Position numbers and translations under genes: made by a program. The notes below the pieces were generated by a model that was not told the origin of the DNA, ran no database searches, and saw nothing but the letters and a program-made list of their open reading frames with translations. This document shows, piece by piece, positions 1 to 8,733 of a DNA stretch of 32,551 nt (its first letter is position 1; every line of letters starts with the position of its first letter). The stretch lies in NCBI RefSeq assembly GCF_027000115.1, contig NZ_JALTON010000060.1, positions 1 to 32,551 of the forward strand. Direction: 5' to 3'. Source of the DNA: Thiohalobacter sp. (GTDB lineage Bacteria > Pseudomonadota > Gammaproteobacteria > Thiohalobacterales > Thiohalobacteraceae).

Positions 1-157
1 CCAGCTCCTCGGCACGCCAGCCAAACGGATGGCTCCGCGACGCCGGGTTGCCGAACACGCCCGTGCGCGTCAGACAACCGCACATCCGGTCCGCCACCCG
101 CTCGTCCACCGGCGTCGTCGCACTGTAGTCCAGATATATGGGCGTGTTTACCGTCAT
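1..157 (-). CDS. iscS: Cysteine desulfurase IscS (N-terminal part, runs off the window)
   Basis: The first 52 residues are visible, starting [20 protein letters not shown]; the rest lies beyond the window edge. The [11 protein letters not shown] start and the later [12 protein letters not shown] segment are typical of IscS, the PLP enzyme that takes sulfur from cysteine and passes it to the IscU scaffold for Fe-S cluster assembly. The ATG at 157 is preceded by a GGTGGAAC stretch that can serve as ribosome binding site. It follows the NifS-like desulfurase by 41 bp on the same strand and so belongs to the iscR-led operon. The pyridoxal lysine and catalytic cysteine are not in view. Confidence 0.93.
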   Translation of the reverse strand, partial: MTVNTPIYLDYSATTPVDERVADRMCGCLTRTGVFGNPASRSHPFGWRAEEL

Positions 158-198
158 TGCTGTTCCACCACTCGTGTCTCGTTTGAATCGAATGCCGC

Positions 199-1347
199 CT
201 ACCAGCCGATGGCACCGGATGCCGCCGACAGTCGGGCTGCCTGTTGCGCCAGCAGGTCGACCAGCCGGTCCACCTCTTCGCGCGTCGTGTCCTTGCCGAA
301 GCTGACCCGCACCGCGCTGCGCGCGCTGGCCTCGTCCACACCCATGGCCAGCAGCACATGGCTGGGCTGGGTCTTGCCCGCAGCGCAGGCCGAACCGCTG
401 GATACGGCGATCCCGCCCTTGTCCAGCTCCATCAGCAGCGTTGCGCCGTCCATGCCGGGCAGCAGCAGCTGCACCGTGTTGGGCAGCCGCGGCGCGCCCT
501 GCGCCAGCACCCGGATCTGCGGCAGCCCGGCCAGCCGCGATTCCAGATGGTCGCGCAGCGTCCGCATGTGACGGATGCGTTCCACCCGTTCCGCCAGAGC
601 CAGCTCCGCGGCCTTGCCGAAGCCGACGATGCCGGCGACGTTCTCGGTGCCGGCGCGCAGGCCACGCTCCTGGCCGCCGCCCACCAGCATGGGATCCAGT
701 TCCAGCGCCTTGTCGAATATCAGCGCGCCCACGCCCTTGGGGCCGTAGATCTTGTGCGACGACAGGCTCATCAGTTGCGCGCCGGTCGACGCGAAGTCGA
801 ACACCAGCTTGCCCGCGGCCTGCACCGCATCGCTGTGCATCACCACGCCGGCGGCCCGGCACTGCGCGGCCAGCGCGGCGACCGGCTGCACGGCGCCGGT
901 CTCGTTGTTGGCCAGCATCACCGAGACGAGTGCCGGCCGCTTCGCCAGCAGCGGCTCCAGACGCTCGGTCTCGACCACGCCCTCGGCGTTTACCGGCAGT
1001 TCGTGGAGCCGCCAGCCGCGGCGGGTCCAGGCCTGCGCCGGTTCGCGCAGGGAGGCGTGCTCGATGGCGCTGATCACCAGTGTGCCCGGTGCCCGACCCA
1101 TGCAGCGCGTCCACAGGGCCAGATTGTTCGCCTCGGTGCCGCCGCTGGTGAAGATCACCTGTCCGGGCGCCACCCCGACCAGCGCGGCGACCTGCTCGCG
1201 CGCCTGGTCGATCCCGGCCCGCGCCTGCCGCCCGAAGCGGTGCACGCTGGACGGGTTGCCATGGATGTCCCGCAGATAGGGGGCCATGGCCTCGAATACA
1301 CGTTCATCGAGGGGCGTGGTGGCATTGCAGTCGAGATAGCCCTGCAT
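199..1347 (-). CDS. NifS/IscS-like cysteine desulfurase, second copy
   Basis: A 382-residue class V aminotransferase-fold protein. It converts L-cysteine to alanine and an enzyme-bound persulfide. Visible landmarks are the N-terminal [11 protein letters not shown], the conserved His in IEHAS (about residue 97), the [10 protein letters not shown] loop with the likely PLP lysine K199, and SSGSACAAG with the likely catalytic cysteine C321. It lies 18 bp after iscR and 41 bp before iscS, so two desulfurases sit in tandem. At 382 residues it is slightly shorter than IscS (about 404) and nearer to NifS-type enzymes. It could supply sulfur to a separate acceptor or act as a backup for IscS; the sequence does not decide this. 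The ATG at 1347 has a GGGAG motif upstream. Confidence 0.93.
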   Translation of the reverse strand: MQGYLDCNATTPLDERVFEAMAPYLRDIHGNPSSVHRFGRQARAGIDQAREQVAALVGVAPGQVIFTSGGTEANNLALWTRCMGRAPGTLVISAIEHASLREPAQAWTRRGWRLHELPVNAEGVVETERLEPLLAKRPALVSVMLANNETGAVQPVAALAAQCRAAGVVMHSDAVQAAGKLVFDFASTGAQLMSLSSHKIYGPKGVGALIFDKALELDPMLVGGGQERGLRAGTENVAGIVGFGKAAELALAERVERIRHMRTLRDHLESRLAGLPQIRVLAQGAPRLPNTVQLLLPGMDGATLLMELDKGGIAVSSGSACAAGKTQPSHVLLAMGVDEASARSAVRVSFGKDTTREEVDRLVDLLAQQAARLSAASGAIGW

Positions 1348-1365
1348 CGACCCGCTCCCGCCCGC

Positions 1366-1854
1366 TCAGCCGCGCGCGCTGCCGATGGGCACCCTAACCT
1401 CGGTGGTGCCACCCTGCTGCACGCGATCCTGGCGCTCGGCGACTTCCTTGATGCCGCCGTTGCGCATCAGCTCGCCGAGCGTGATGGCCGAGAGGAAGCC
1501 CTTGATCTGGTCACTGAGTTCGGTCCAGAGTTCGTGGGTCAGGCAACGCTGGTCGTTGTGGCAGTTGCCCATGCCACCGCAGCGCGTGGTATCGACGTTC
1601 TCGTCGACCGCGAGGATGACATCGGCGACGGCGATCTCGTCGGAGGGCCGCGCCAGGTTGTAGCCGCCACCCGGACCGCGGGTGCTGGTGACCAGCCCCT
1701 GCCGGCGCAGGCGCGTGAACAACTGTTCCAGATAGGACAGGGAGATGCCCTGCCGCTCGGAGATATCCGCGAGCTTCACGGGCGCCGGGCCGGCATGCAT
1801 GGCCAGGTCCAGCATGGCGGTGACGGCGTAGCGCCCCTTGGTCGTCAGTTTCAT
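1366..1854 (-). CDS. iscR: Fe-S cluster assembly transcriptional regulator IscR
   Basis: A 162-residue Rrf2-family regulator starting [18 protein letters not shown]. The winged helix-turn-helix occupies about residues 1-65. The [2Fe-2S] ligands fall at C92, C98, C104 and H107, the same positions known for E. coli IscR, so cluster sensing should be intact. Holo-IscR represses its own isc operon when clusters are plentiful. Downstream on the same strand are two cysteine desulfurases. A TGAC-N7-GTCA inverted repeat just upstream (within 1905-1932) is a good candidate for the autoregulatory site. The C-terminal tail after about residue 140 is poorly conserved and polar. Confidence 0.97.
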   Translation of the reverse strand: MKLTTKGRYAVTAMLDLAMHAGPAPVKLADISERQGISLSYLEQLFTRLRRQGLVTSTRGPGGGYNLARPSDEIAVADVILAVDENVDTTRCGGMGNCHNDQRCLTHELWTELSDQIKGFLSAITLGELMRNGGIKEVAERQDRVQQGGTTEVRVPIGSARG

Positions 1855-1904
1855 CGGCGGTGTCCCGGTGGTATATTGGCTTACTGCCCGGCACGCAAGG
1901 TGCC

Positions 1905-1932
1905 ATACCTGACAAATTTAGTCAAGAATTAT
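1905..1932 (-). promoter_or_regulatory. Candidate IscR type-1 operator and -35 region of iscR
   Basis: Read on the minus strand, the site contains TTGACTAAATTTGTCA, in which TGAC and GTCA form an inverted repeat around an AT-rich centre, flanked by AT-rich ends. This resembles IscR type-1 sites. TTGACT could also serve as a -35 element. No strong -10 hexamer lies 17 bp away (CACCTT is poor), so the exact promoter is uncertain. The site overlaps the cysE stop codon, so isc regulation would be embedded in the end of the preceding gene. Confidence 0.5.
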
Positions 1933-2782
1933 CCGCCGATTTTTCCGGGTCTTTTTCCCCGGCCGCTTCCGAAGCCTCCGTTTTCCCCTCGCCTTCCCCG
2001 TCCTCTGTCCCGGATTCCAGCTCCTGCACCGGCGCGGTGCTGTGGATCTCGCAGGGCCCCAGGTCGGGGAGCTGCAGGTCGGCCACCTCGGCACCCAGGC
2101 TCTTCAGGCCGCGGCACATGTCCTCGAGCTTCTTGTCCATGACATGAATGTGGTCGAGCATGGCATTGATGGCAGTGGCGACCGGGTCCGGCATCTCCTT
2201 GGTGGTGCCATAGGCATCGAAGCCCATCTTGCGCGCGATCTCGGCGCCGCGGTCACTGACCGAGGGCCGCTCGTGGGCCACGATGCGGCCGGGTACGCCG
2301 ACCACGGTGGCGTTGTCGGGCACGTCGCGCAGCACCACGGCATTGGAACCGATGCGCACGCCATTGCCGATGCGCAACGGGCCCAGCACCTTGGCGCCGG
2401 CACCGATGACCACGTCATTGCCAAGGGTGGGGTGGCGCTTGCCCTTCTCCCAGCTGGTACCACCGAGGGTAACGCCGTGATAGAGGGTGCAGTCGTCGCC
2501 GATCTCGGCGGTTTCGCCGATCACCACGCCCATGCCGTGGTCGATGAAGAAACGCCGGCCGATGCGGGCGCCGGGATGGATCTCGATGCCGGTGAACCAG
2601 CGGGCCAGCGCCGACAGCCAGCGTGCCAGCCAGCGCAACCCCCGCGCCCACAGGGCGTGGTTGATGCGATGGGCGATGATGGCGTGCACGCCCGGATAGG
2701 TGGTGAGGATCTCGAAGGTGCTGCGCGCGGCGGGGTCGCGATCGAACACGCAGCGCACGTCTTCCCGGATTCGTTCGAACAT
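1922..2782 (-). CDS. cysE: Serine O-acetyltransferase CysE
   Basis: A 286-residue left-handed beta-helix acyltransferase that makes O-acetylserine from serine and acetyl-CoA, the precursor of cysteine. Diagnostic segments are [20 protein letters not shown] and [20 protein letters not shown], with the two active-site histidines, followed by hexapeptide repeats to about residue 190. After about residue 245 the protein has an acidic, low-complexity tail (rich in E, G, S and A), which makes it longer than compact bacterial homologues. It lies between trmJ and iscR, a grouping that links cysteine supply to the Isc desulfurases. The start is [20 protein letters not shown], after a GGGAGA ribosome binding site. 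Confidence 0.95.
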   Translation of the reverse strand: MFERIREDVRCVFDRDPAARSTFEILTTYPGVHAIIAHRINHALWARGLRWLARWLSALARWFTGIEIHPGARIGRRFFIDHGMGVVIGETAEIGDDCTLYHGVTLGGTSWEKGKRHPTLGNDVVIGAGAKVLGPLRIGNGVRIGSNAVVLRDVPDNATVVGVPGRIVAHERPSVSDRGAEIARKMGFDAYGTTKEMPDPVATAINAMLDHIHVMDKKLEDMCRGLKSLGAEVADLQLPDLGPCEIHSTAPVQELESGTEDGEGEGKTEASEAAGEKDPEKSADNS

Positions 2783-2848
2783 GCGATCTCCCTCGCCCGC
2801 ATATTGCCTTTCCCGGCATTCTACCGCGGGGGCACGGGGCGATGCGAT

Positions 2849-3574
2849 TCAGTCGCGGATGCGATCGTTCACCGCGGCGAGGATGCCGCGGAGGATGTTG
2901 ACCTCGTTGCGATCGGGCCGCGCCCGTGACAACAGCCGGCGCAACCGGCGCATCATGTTGCCCGGACGTTCGGGAGTGATGAACTCGAGCGCGTACAGGG
3001 TCTGCTCGAGGTGGGCATACAGGCCTTCCATCTCCGCGCCCGTCGCCGGCGGGTGTTCCTCTGGCTGCGGTGCCAGCGGCCGCTCGCCGAGCTGCGCCAT
3101 GCGGATCTCGTAGCTCAGTACCTGCACCGCCTGGGCGACATTCAGGGAACTGAATGCCGGGTCCGCCGGGATGTGGACCAGGTGGTGGCAGAGATCCAGC
3201 TCGTCGTTGGTCAGCCCGGAGCGTTCGCGGCCGAACACCAGCGCCACCTCGCCACGCGCGGCCTCCGCCACCACCCGCTCACCGCAGGTGCGGGCATCGA
3301 TCACCGGCCAGCGTATCGAGCGCAGCCGGGCACTCGCGCCCACCACCCAGCTTGCGCCGGCCAGCGCCTCGGCCAGGGTGTCGAACACCTCGGCCTGCGC
3401 CAGCAGGTCCTCGGCGCCCGAGGCCCGCGCCGTCGCCTCCTCGTGCGGAAAGGCCGCGGGCGTCACCAGCGACAGCCGGCGCAGCCCCATGTTCTTCAGG
3501 GCGCGGGCCGCGGCACCGATGTTGCCGGGGTGCGTGGTCTCGACCAGCACCACGCGCACCTGGTCGGCGATCAT
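2849..3574 (-). CDS. trmJ: tRNA (cytidine/uridine-2'-O-)-methyltransferase TrmJ
   Basis: A 241-residue SPOUT (TrmH-type) methyltransferase that 2'-O-methylates position 32 of certain tRNAs. The N-terminal VVLVETTHPGNIGAAARALKNMG, the LVFGRERSGLTNDEL loop and SSLNVAQAVQVLSYE (the knotted SAM-binding region) are all present. The C-terminal part, about residues 165-241, is the helical dimerisation extension. Its ATG overlaps the stop of the upstream lipoprotein gene (ATGA at 3571-3574), so it is translated from the same transcript. cysE and iscR follow, an order I recall from other gammaproteobacteria. Confidence 0.95.
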   Translation of the reverse strand: MIADQVRVVLVETTHPGNIGAAARALKNMGLRRLSLVTPAAFPHEEATARASGAEDLLAQAEVFDTLAEALAGASWVVGASARLRSIRWPVIDARTCGERVVAEAARGEVALVFGRERSGLTNDELDLCHHLVHIPADPAFSSLNVAQAVQVLSYEIRMAQLGERPLAPQPEEHPPATGAEMEGLYAHLEQTLYALEFITPERPGNMMRRLRRLLSRARPDRNEVNILRGILAAVNDRIRD

Positions 3575-4194
3575 CGCGCCTCCGCCATGCCTTCAGCCAT
3601 GAAACGCGCGACCGACGCCAGCCAGCGCGCAACGGCCCGGTTGGCGGCCTTGGCCGCCGCGGCCGGCCCCTTGCCCGCGACGGGCTCGGAGACCTCGAAT
3701 TCCCTCGCCACGGCCAGCCGCCGCTGCGCCAGATCGATCAGGCGCAGGCGGGCACGCAGCAGGAACCGGTCCTGTTCTGGCACCAGATCGTAGGTGAATT
3801 CCAGTACCTCCAGCTCCAGCCGGTGGCGCACGCCCAGCGGCGTGCCCCGACCGACCACCGCGGCGACGCCCGGCTGTGCGGTCAGTCGCGCCGCCAGCAC
3901 CGGCTGCAGCATCGCCGCCGGGTCCTCGACCCAGCGCGCGGAGCGGAAATAGCCCAGCCGACCGGGCTGCTCGCGATAGGCCATGCGCGGCGTATCGATG
4001 CCCGGTGCGACGCGGGTCACGGCCAGCAGCAGCACCTCGCCGCCGGTCGTTGCCGGGGCGGGTGGCGGCAGCTCGATGCGATAGCGGCTGACCGCCTGCG
4101 CTTCCGGCCTCGGCAGCAGGGTGCAGCCACCCAGCAACAGGGCGGCAATCAGGGCCGGCAACAGCGAGAGGGTCAGGGAAGTACGCCGCTTCAT
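3571..4194 (-). CDS. ABC-type transport auxiliary lipoprotein (PqiC/ABC_trans_aux-like)
   Basis: A 207-residue predicted outer-membrane lipoprotein. The start at 4194 (MKRRTSLTLSLLPALIAALLL) gives a clean lipoprotein signal peptide with lipobox LGGC and the lipidated Cys at about residue 23; a GGAG motif precedes the ATG. The upstream in-frame ATG at 4230 would put a polar stretch before the signal and is rejected. The mature part (SRYRIELPPPAP..., RMAYREQPGRLGYFRSARWVEDP) matches lipoproteins that accompany MCE transporters. It follows the MCE gene with a 4-bp gap and overlaps trmJ by 4 bp. The likely role is the outer-membrane end of an intermembrane lipid pathway. Confidence 0.85.
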   Translation of the reverse strand: MKRRTSLTLSLLPALIAALLLGGCTLLPRPEAQAVSRYRIELPPPAPATTGGEVLLLAVTRVAPGIDTPRMAYREQPGRLGYFRSARWVEDPAAMLQPVLAARLTAQPGVAAVVGRGTPLGVRHRLELEVLEFTYDLVPEQDRFLLRARLRLIDLAQRRLAVAREFEVSEPVAGKGPAAAAKAANRAVARWLASVARFMAEGMAEAR

Positions 4195-4198
4195 GGGT

Positions 4199-5122
4199 TC
4201 ATTCTCCGGGGCCCGGGGGTTCGAGCGCATTGCCGTAGATCAGCCGCGCCGGCTGCGCCTCGACCTGCTCGGCCACCCGCCTGAGGTCACCGGCCAGCCG
4301 GCGCAGCTCGTCGATCAGCAGCGACAGGTCCGGCGCCAGGCTGCCGGTCACCGTGGTTACCGCCTGCCCGCCCTGCGCCACCTGATGGCGCAACACCTGG
4401 CTGGTCTGACGGAAATCGGCGGCCATCGCCTCCAGCCCGGCGGCCGCCGCTTCCACCCGGGCGAGCAGGTCCGGCACCGCCGCGGTGGCCTGCCGCGCCT
4501 CGGCCAGCAGCCGCGCGCCCTCGGCCAGGCCCTGCTCGATCTGCTGCCGGCTGTCGGCCAGGGCGCCGGTCACCGACTCTACATGGGCAAGGATGTTGCC
4601 GATGCGCGCGCGGTTGTCGGGATTGAGCAGGGCGTGCAGGTCATGGCTCACCACATTGAGATTGCCGATCAGCTCGGACACCGTGTCGTCCAGCCGCGAG
4701 AACAGCGAGGGACCGGTAGGGATCACCGGATAGGGCTCGCCCGGCGTTTCGGTCAGCGGGGGCGCCTCCGGCGAACCGCCCGAGAGTTCGATGGAGGCGA
4801 TGCCGGTCAGGCCCTGGACCGACAGCGTGGCCACCGTATCGGTGCGGATGGGTACGTCCGGGCGCAGCGCCAGCAGCAGTTCCACGCGCTGCGGGTTGGC
4901 AGGATCCAGGTTCAGCTCGCGCACCTTGCCGACCTCCACACCGCGATAGCGCACCGGCGCATCCACGTACAGGCCGGACACGGACTCGGTCATGTACACC
5001 CGGTAAAGGCGGTACTCCTGCGCAAAGTCGCCGAAGGCCAGCCACAGGCTGATGCCGATGCCGGCCGCACCCAGCAGGATGACAAACAGGCCGACCAGCA
5101 CATAGTTGATGCGTGTTTCCAT
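4199..5122 (-). CDS. MCE-domain (MlaD-like) lipid transport protein
   Basis: A 307-residue protein with one N-terminal membrane segment (about residues 7-29, YVLVGLFVILLGAAGIGISL). An MCE domain follows at about residues 38-115 (YRVYMTESVSGLYVDAPVRYRGVEVGKV). The long C-terminal part is helical with coiled-coil character, including QQIEQGLAEGARLLAEARQA. MCE proteins form periplasmic rings or tubes that carry lipids between membranes. The start METRINYVLVG at 5122 is chosen because it places the membrane segment at the N-terminus; the upstream open frame overlaps the ATPase gene. It is the substrate-binding part of the transporter encoded at 3571-7011. Confidence 0.9.
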   Translation of the reverse strand: METRINYVLVGLFVILLGAAGIGISLWLAFGDFAQEYRLYRVYMTESVSGLYVDAPVRYRGVEVGKVRELNLDPANPQRVELLLALRPDVPIRTDTVATLSVQGLTGIASIELSGGSPEAPPLTETPGEPYPVIPTGPSLFSRLDDTVSELIGNLNVVSHDLHALLNPDNRARIGNILAHVESVTGALADSRQQIEQGLAEGARLLAEARQATAAVPDLLARVEAAAAGLEAMAADFRQTSQVLRHQVAQGGQAVTTVTGSLAPDLSLLIDELRRLAGDLRRVAEQVEAQPARLIYGNALEPPGPGE

Positions 5123-5126
5123 GTCC

Positions 5127-5888
5127 TCAGACCCGCCGCGCCCGCCGCGCACGCGGGCCTTCGAAGTACTGGCGCACCGCGGGATGATCGACGCCGGCCA
5201 GCTCAGCCATGGGCGCCACCGCCACGATGCGACGGTCACCCAGCACCGCCACCCGGTCGGCCACGTTCCACAGTGAATCCAGATCGTGACTGATCATCAC
5301 CACCGTCAGCCCCAGCCATTGTTTCAGTTCGCGGACCAGCGCGTCAAAGCCGTCGGCACTGTGCGGGTCCAGGCCCGACGTGGGCTCGTCCAGAAACAGC
5401 AGCTGGGGATCCATGGCCATGGCGCGCGCCAGGCCGGCGCGCTTGATCATGCCGCCGCTCAGTTCCGCCGGATAACGGTGTGCGGCCTCGGCCGGCAGCC
5501 CGGCCATGCGGATCTTGATCAGGGCCAGGGCGTCGATGGTGTCGTCGGCCAGCCCGGTGTGCTCGCGCAGGGGTACGCCGACGTTCTGCAGCACCGTGAG
5601 CCCGCTGAACAGGGCGCCGTGCTGGAACAGCACGCCGAAGCGGCGTCGCAGTGCCTGCGCCCGCTGCGGCGATATGCCGACCACCTCCTCGCCGAACAGG
5701 CGGATGGAACCGGCGCTCGGCCGCCGCAACATGATCATCTCGTGCAGCAGGGTGGTCTTGCCGCTGCCGCTGCCGCCGACCAGGGCCAGGATCTCGCCGG
5801 CCTGCACATCCAGGTCCAGGTGCTCGTGCACGGTGAAGTCACCGAAGCGGGTACAGACGTCACGCAGCCGGATCAGGGCTTCGCTCAT
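5127..5888 (-). CDS. ABC transporter ATP-binding protein, MlaF-like
   Basis: A 253-residue ATPase with Walker A GGSGSGKTT (residues 38-46), signature LSGGMIKRAGLARA, Walker B LLFLDEPTSGLD and switch histidine in MISHDLDS. The LSGGM variant of the signature is typical of the Mla/MCE branch. It powers lipid transport together with the permease encoded immediately upstream (gap of 1 bp) and the MCE protein encoded downstream (gap of 4 bp). The start MSEALIRLRDVC at 5888 is favoured; the longer open frame runs into the permease gene in another frame. Confidence 0.93.
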   Translation of the reverse strand: MSEALIRLRDVCTRFGDFTVHEHLDLDVQAGEILALVGGSGSGKTTLLHEMIMLRRPSAGSIRLFGEEVVGISPQRAQALRRRFGVLFQHGALFSGLTVLQNVGVPLREHTGLADDTIDALALIKIRMAGLPAEAAHRYPAELSGGMIKRAGLARAMAMDPQLLFLDEPTSGLDPHSADGFDALVRELKQWLGLTVVMISHDLDSLWNVADRVAVLGDRRIVAVAPMAELAGVDHPAVRQYFEGPRARRARRV

Positions 5889-5889
5889 C

Positions 5890-7011
5890 TCAGATCCCCA
5901 GCCAGCTGAACAGCACCGAGAACTGGGCGTCGGCGACGATGACCAGGAAGATCGACTGCACCACCGACAGTGTCGTGTGACGTCCGACGCTGGCCGCACT
6001 GCCCGACACCCGGAAGCCCTGGAAGCAGCCGATCAGGGCGATGATCACCGCGAACACCGGTGCCTTGAGCAACCCCAGCAGGAAGGAACGCACCGACACC
6101 GCGTCGCCGAGGCGATCGATGAAGGGCTCGAAGCCCAGCCCGAGCTGGACCTTGGCCATGAGCATGCCGCCGAACACGCCCGCCACGTCGGCGAACACGC
6201 TCAGCAACGGCAGGGCCAGTATCAGGGACAACAGCTTGGGCAGCACCAGCACGTCCAGCGGTGCGATGCCGATGGTGCGCAGGGCCGCCACCTCCTCGGT
6301 GACCTGCATGGTGCCGATCTGCGCGGTATACGCGGAACCGGTGCGCCCGGCGACGATGATGGCCGCCAGTAGCGGCGCCAGTTCGCGCACCATGGACAGG
6401 CCCACGAGATCGGCGACATAGATGTTCGCGCCATAGGCCTTGAGCTGGACGGCGCCCTGATAGGCGATGACCACGCCCATGAGAAAGGACAGCAGTCCGA
6501 CGATACCCAGCGCCCGCACCCCGGCGCTGTCCAGATCGGCCACCACCGCCGCCCAGCGGATGCGCCAGGGGCGCAGGAGCTGCGTGCCCAGCCGGCTCAG
6601 CGACTCCCCGGTGAAGCTCAGAAAGCCCAGCAGTTCCTCCACCCCTTCGAACACCCGCTGGCCGGTTTCGGCCAGCAGGTTCTCGCGCGGCGGTGGTTCC
6701 GGCCGGTCGGCGGCGAGGGTCTCCACCTGTTCGATGAGGCTACGGTAGCGTTCGGGCAGGCCTGCGAGGGTGACGCCACGCCCGCCTTCCGCGAGCCGCC
6801 GGCGCAGGTGGTCGACGAGCCAGGCGCCCGCGGTATCCAGGGCAGTGAGCGCGGAGAGATCCAGGGTCACCGCACCCGATCCCACCCCGGCGAGCAGCCG
6901 CTCGGGCGGGCCGAGGTCCGCCACCGTGGCCAGGGTCCAGGCACCCTCGGCGCGCAGGGTGTCGCCTTCCAGGCGCAGGCGCGGGGGGCTTTCGGAGGCT
7001 GCGGCAGGCAT
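5890..7011 (-). CDS. MlaE-like ABC permease with N-terminal STAS domain
   Basis: A 373-residue inner-membrane protein. Residues about 10-100 form a STAS-like domain (VTLDLSALTALDTAGAWLVDHLRRRL). The rest is an MlaE-family permease: ALGIVGLLSFLMGVVIAYQG, the conserved VRELAPLLAAIIVAGRTGSA loop, ALRTIGIAPLDVLVLPK and GCFQGFRVSGSA. In other systems the STAS protein is a separate subunit (MlaB); here the domain is fused. It is the first gene of the transporter cluster. The start MPAAASESPPRLRLEG at 7011 leaves a weak ribosome binding site; an in-frame ATG at 7077 would add 22 basic residues without family support. Confidence 0.9.
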   Translation of the reverse strand: MPAAASESPPRLRLEGDTLRAEGAWTLATVADLGPPERLLAGVGSGAVTLDLSALTALDTAGAWLVDHLRRRLAEGGRGVTLAGLPERYRSLIEQVETLAADRPEPPPRENLLAETGQRVFEGVEELLGFLSFTGESLSRLGTQLLRPWRIRWAAVVADLDSAGVRALGIVGLLSFLMGVVIAYQGAVQLKAYGANIYVADLVGLSMVRELAPLLAAIIVAGRTGSAYTAQIGTMQVTEEVAALRTIGIAPLDVLVLPKLLSLILALPLLSVFADVAGVFGGMLMAKVQLGLGFEPFIDRLGDAVSVRSFLLGLLKAPVFAVIIALIGCFQGFRVSGSAASVGRHTTLSVVQSIFLVIVADAQFSVLFSWLGI

Positions 7012-7144
7012 GGCGCAGAGTGTCCCGGTTCGCCGGGCGCCGCGCAAGCGGACGCCGTGTGGAGGGTTCACCCGCATATTGCACCAGGGGTTGTGGATGA
7101 TGGCGGATTTGCAGCCCGCTGCCGCCCAGGTGCCATATGCGGGT

Positions 7145-8134
7145 TCAGGCGCGACCGACCGGAAAGGCGAGCACCTCGCGAATGTCGTCCACGCCAGCCG
7201 CCAGCATCACCAGCCGGTCGAAGCCCAGCGCCACCCCGCTGCCGGCCGGCATCCCGGCCTCGAGCGCGGCCAGGAAGGTTTCGTCGAGGGGCATCTCCGG
7301 CCGACCCGCGGCCCGCCGGGCCGCGTTCTCGGCCTCGAACCGCGCCCGCTGCTCGACGGGATCGGTGAGTTCGTAGAAGCCGTTGGCCAGCTCCAGGCCC
7401 CCGACATACAGCTCGAAGCGGTCGGCCACTTGGGGACGATCCGGCCGCCGCGCGGCCAGTGCTGCCTGGCTCGCCGGGTAGTCGACCACGAACAGGGGTT
7501 CGCCACGACGGGCCAGCTCGGGCTCGATGAGACGGGCAAGCACCAGGTCGCGCCAGACATCGATGTCCTCGTCGGCCCCGAGCGTCACCTCCACCCCCGC
7601 CTGAGTCAGGCGGCCGGCCAGGGTCGCCGCATCGGCGGTCAGGCCGTCGACCCCGGCGAATTCGCGGAAGAGTTCGGCATAGGGAAGGCGGCGCCAGGGT
7701 GGCGACGGCACCCGCGCCCCGAGCAGCTCGGCCACCAGCGCCTCGACCTCGTCGATCAGTTCGTCGCTGCGCCAGCCCGGCCGGTACCACTCCAGCAGGG
7801 TGAACTCGGGGTTGTGGCGGGGACCCGCCTCGGCGTCGCGGAACACCTTGCAAAGCTGGAATATGGGGCCACAGCCGGCCGCCAGCAGCCGCTTCATGGG
7901 GAATTCGGGCGAGGTGTGCAGGAACACCCGCGCGGGCGCCGCGGCGCCGGGCAGGCGGACGCGGGTCTCCAGGCTGTCCAGTGCCGGCGCCGGCGTGGCC
8001 GCCCGCGACAGCATCGGCGTCTCGACTTCCAGCACGCCGCGCGAGGACAGGAAGGCGCGCGCGCCCGCCAGCAGGCGGGCGCGCAGCACGAGTGTTTCCG
8101 GGGATGCGGCCGGCCGCCAGTCCGGCGCCGACAT
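7145..8134 (-). CDS. epmA: EF-P lysine ligase EpmA (GenX/PoxA/YjeA)
   Basis: A 329-residue paralogue of the class II lysyl-tRNA synthetase catalytic core without the anticodon-binding domain. E. coli EpmA is 325 residues. Motif 2 region FRDAEAGPRHNPEFTLLEWYRPG and motif 3 region GSGVALGFDRLVMLA are intact. It attaches (R)-beta-lysine to Lys34 of EF-P. The ATG shares one base with the efp stop codon (8134), so the modifying enzyme is translationally coupled to its substrate. The partner aminomutase epmB lies divergently next to efp. The longer upstream open frame is the antisense of efp and is rejected. Confidence 0.96.
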   Translation of the reverse strand: MSAPDWRPAASPETLVLRARLLAGARAFLSSRGVLEVETPMLSRAATPAPALDSLETRVRLPGAAAPARVFLHTSPEFPMKRLLAAGCGPIFQLCKVFRDAEAGPRHNPEFTLLEWYRPGWRSDELIDEVEALVAELLGARVPSPPWRRLPYAELFREFAGVDGLTADAATLAGRLTQAGVEVTLGADEDIDVWRDLVLARLIEPELARRGEPLFVVDYPASQAALAARRPDRPQVADRFELYVGGLELANGFYELTDPVEQRARFEAENAARRAAGRPEMPLDETFLAALEAGMPAGSGVALGFDRLVMLAAGVDDIREVLAFPVGRA

Positions 8135-8703
8135 CAGTCCTTGGCGCGCGAGATGTACTCGCCGGTGCGGGTGTCGACCTTGAGCTTGTCGCCGACATCG
8201 ACGAACAGCGGCACCAGGACGGTGGCACCGGTTTCCAGCGTGGCCGGCTTGGTGGCGCCGGTGGCGGTATCGCCGCGGATGCCGGGTTCGGTCTCGGTCA
8301 CTTCCAGCACCACGTGGTTGGGCGGGGTGACGCTGATGGGCACGCCGTTCCAAAGGGTGACAGTGCAGACGTCCTGCTCCTTGAGCCAGTTGCGGGCATC
8401 GGCCACCGCGGCCTCGTCGGCGGCGACCTGTTCGAAGGTCTCGGGGTGCATGAAGTGCCACTGCTCGCCGTCGCTGTACAGGTACTGCATGTCGACGTCC
8501 AGCACGTCGGCGGCCTCGACCGACTCACCGGACTTGAAGGTGCGTTCCCAGACCCGCCCGGTCTTGAGGTTGCGCAGCTTGACGCGGTTGAACGCCTGCC
8601 CCTTGCCGGGCTTGACGAACTCGTTTTCAATGATGGCGCAGGGATCGCCGTCCAGCATCACCTTCAGGCCGCGCTTGAATTCGTTGGTGCTGTAACTCGC
8701 CAT
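8134..8703 (-). CDS. efp: Translation elongation factor P
   Basis: A 189-residue EF-P, near the usual 188. [21 protein letters not shown] begins the KOW-like N domain. The modified lysine is at K34 in KPGKGQAF. Two OB domains follow and the protein ends [12 protein letters not shown] relieves ribosome stalling at polyproline stretches once Lys34 is beta-lysylated. A GGAAGG ribosome binding site precedes the ATG at 8703. Its gene overlaps epmA and faces epmB, so substrate and two modifying enzymes are together. An upstream continuous frame across 8704-9768 is antisense to epmB and not part of the protein. Confidence 0.98.
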   Translation of the reverse strand: MASYSTNEFKRGLKVMLDGDPCAIIENEFVKPGKGQAFNRVKLRNLKTGRVWERTFKSGESVEAADVLDVDMQYLYSDGEQWHFMHPETFEQVAADEAAVADARNWLKEQDVCTVTLWNGVPISVTPPNHVVLEVTETEPGIRGDTATGATKPATLETGATVLVPLFVDVGDKLKVDTRTGEYISRAKD

Positions 8704-8733
8704 AGAACCTTCCACTCGAAACCGGGAGAGCCC

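Noticed and set aside
244-2142. Long plus-strand open frame across the isc genes
   Set aside because: It is antisense to well-recognised iscR and desulfurase genes; high GC opens the opposite strand.
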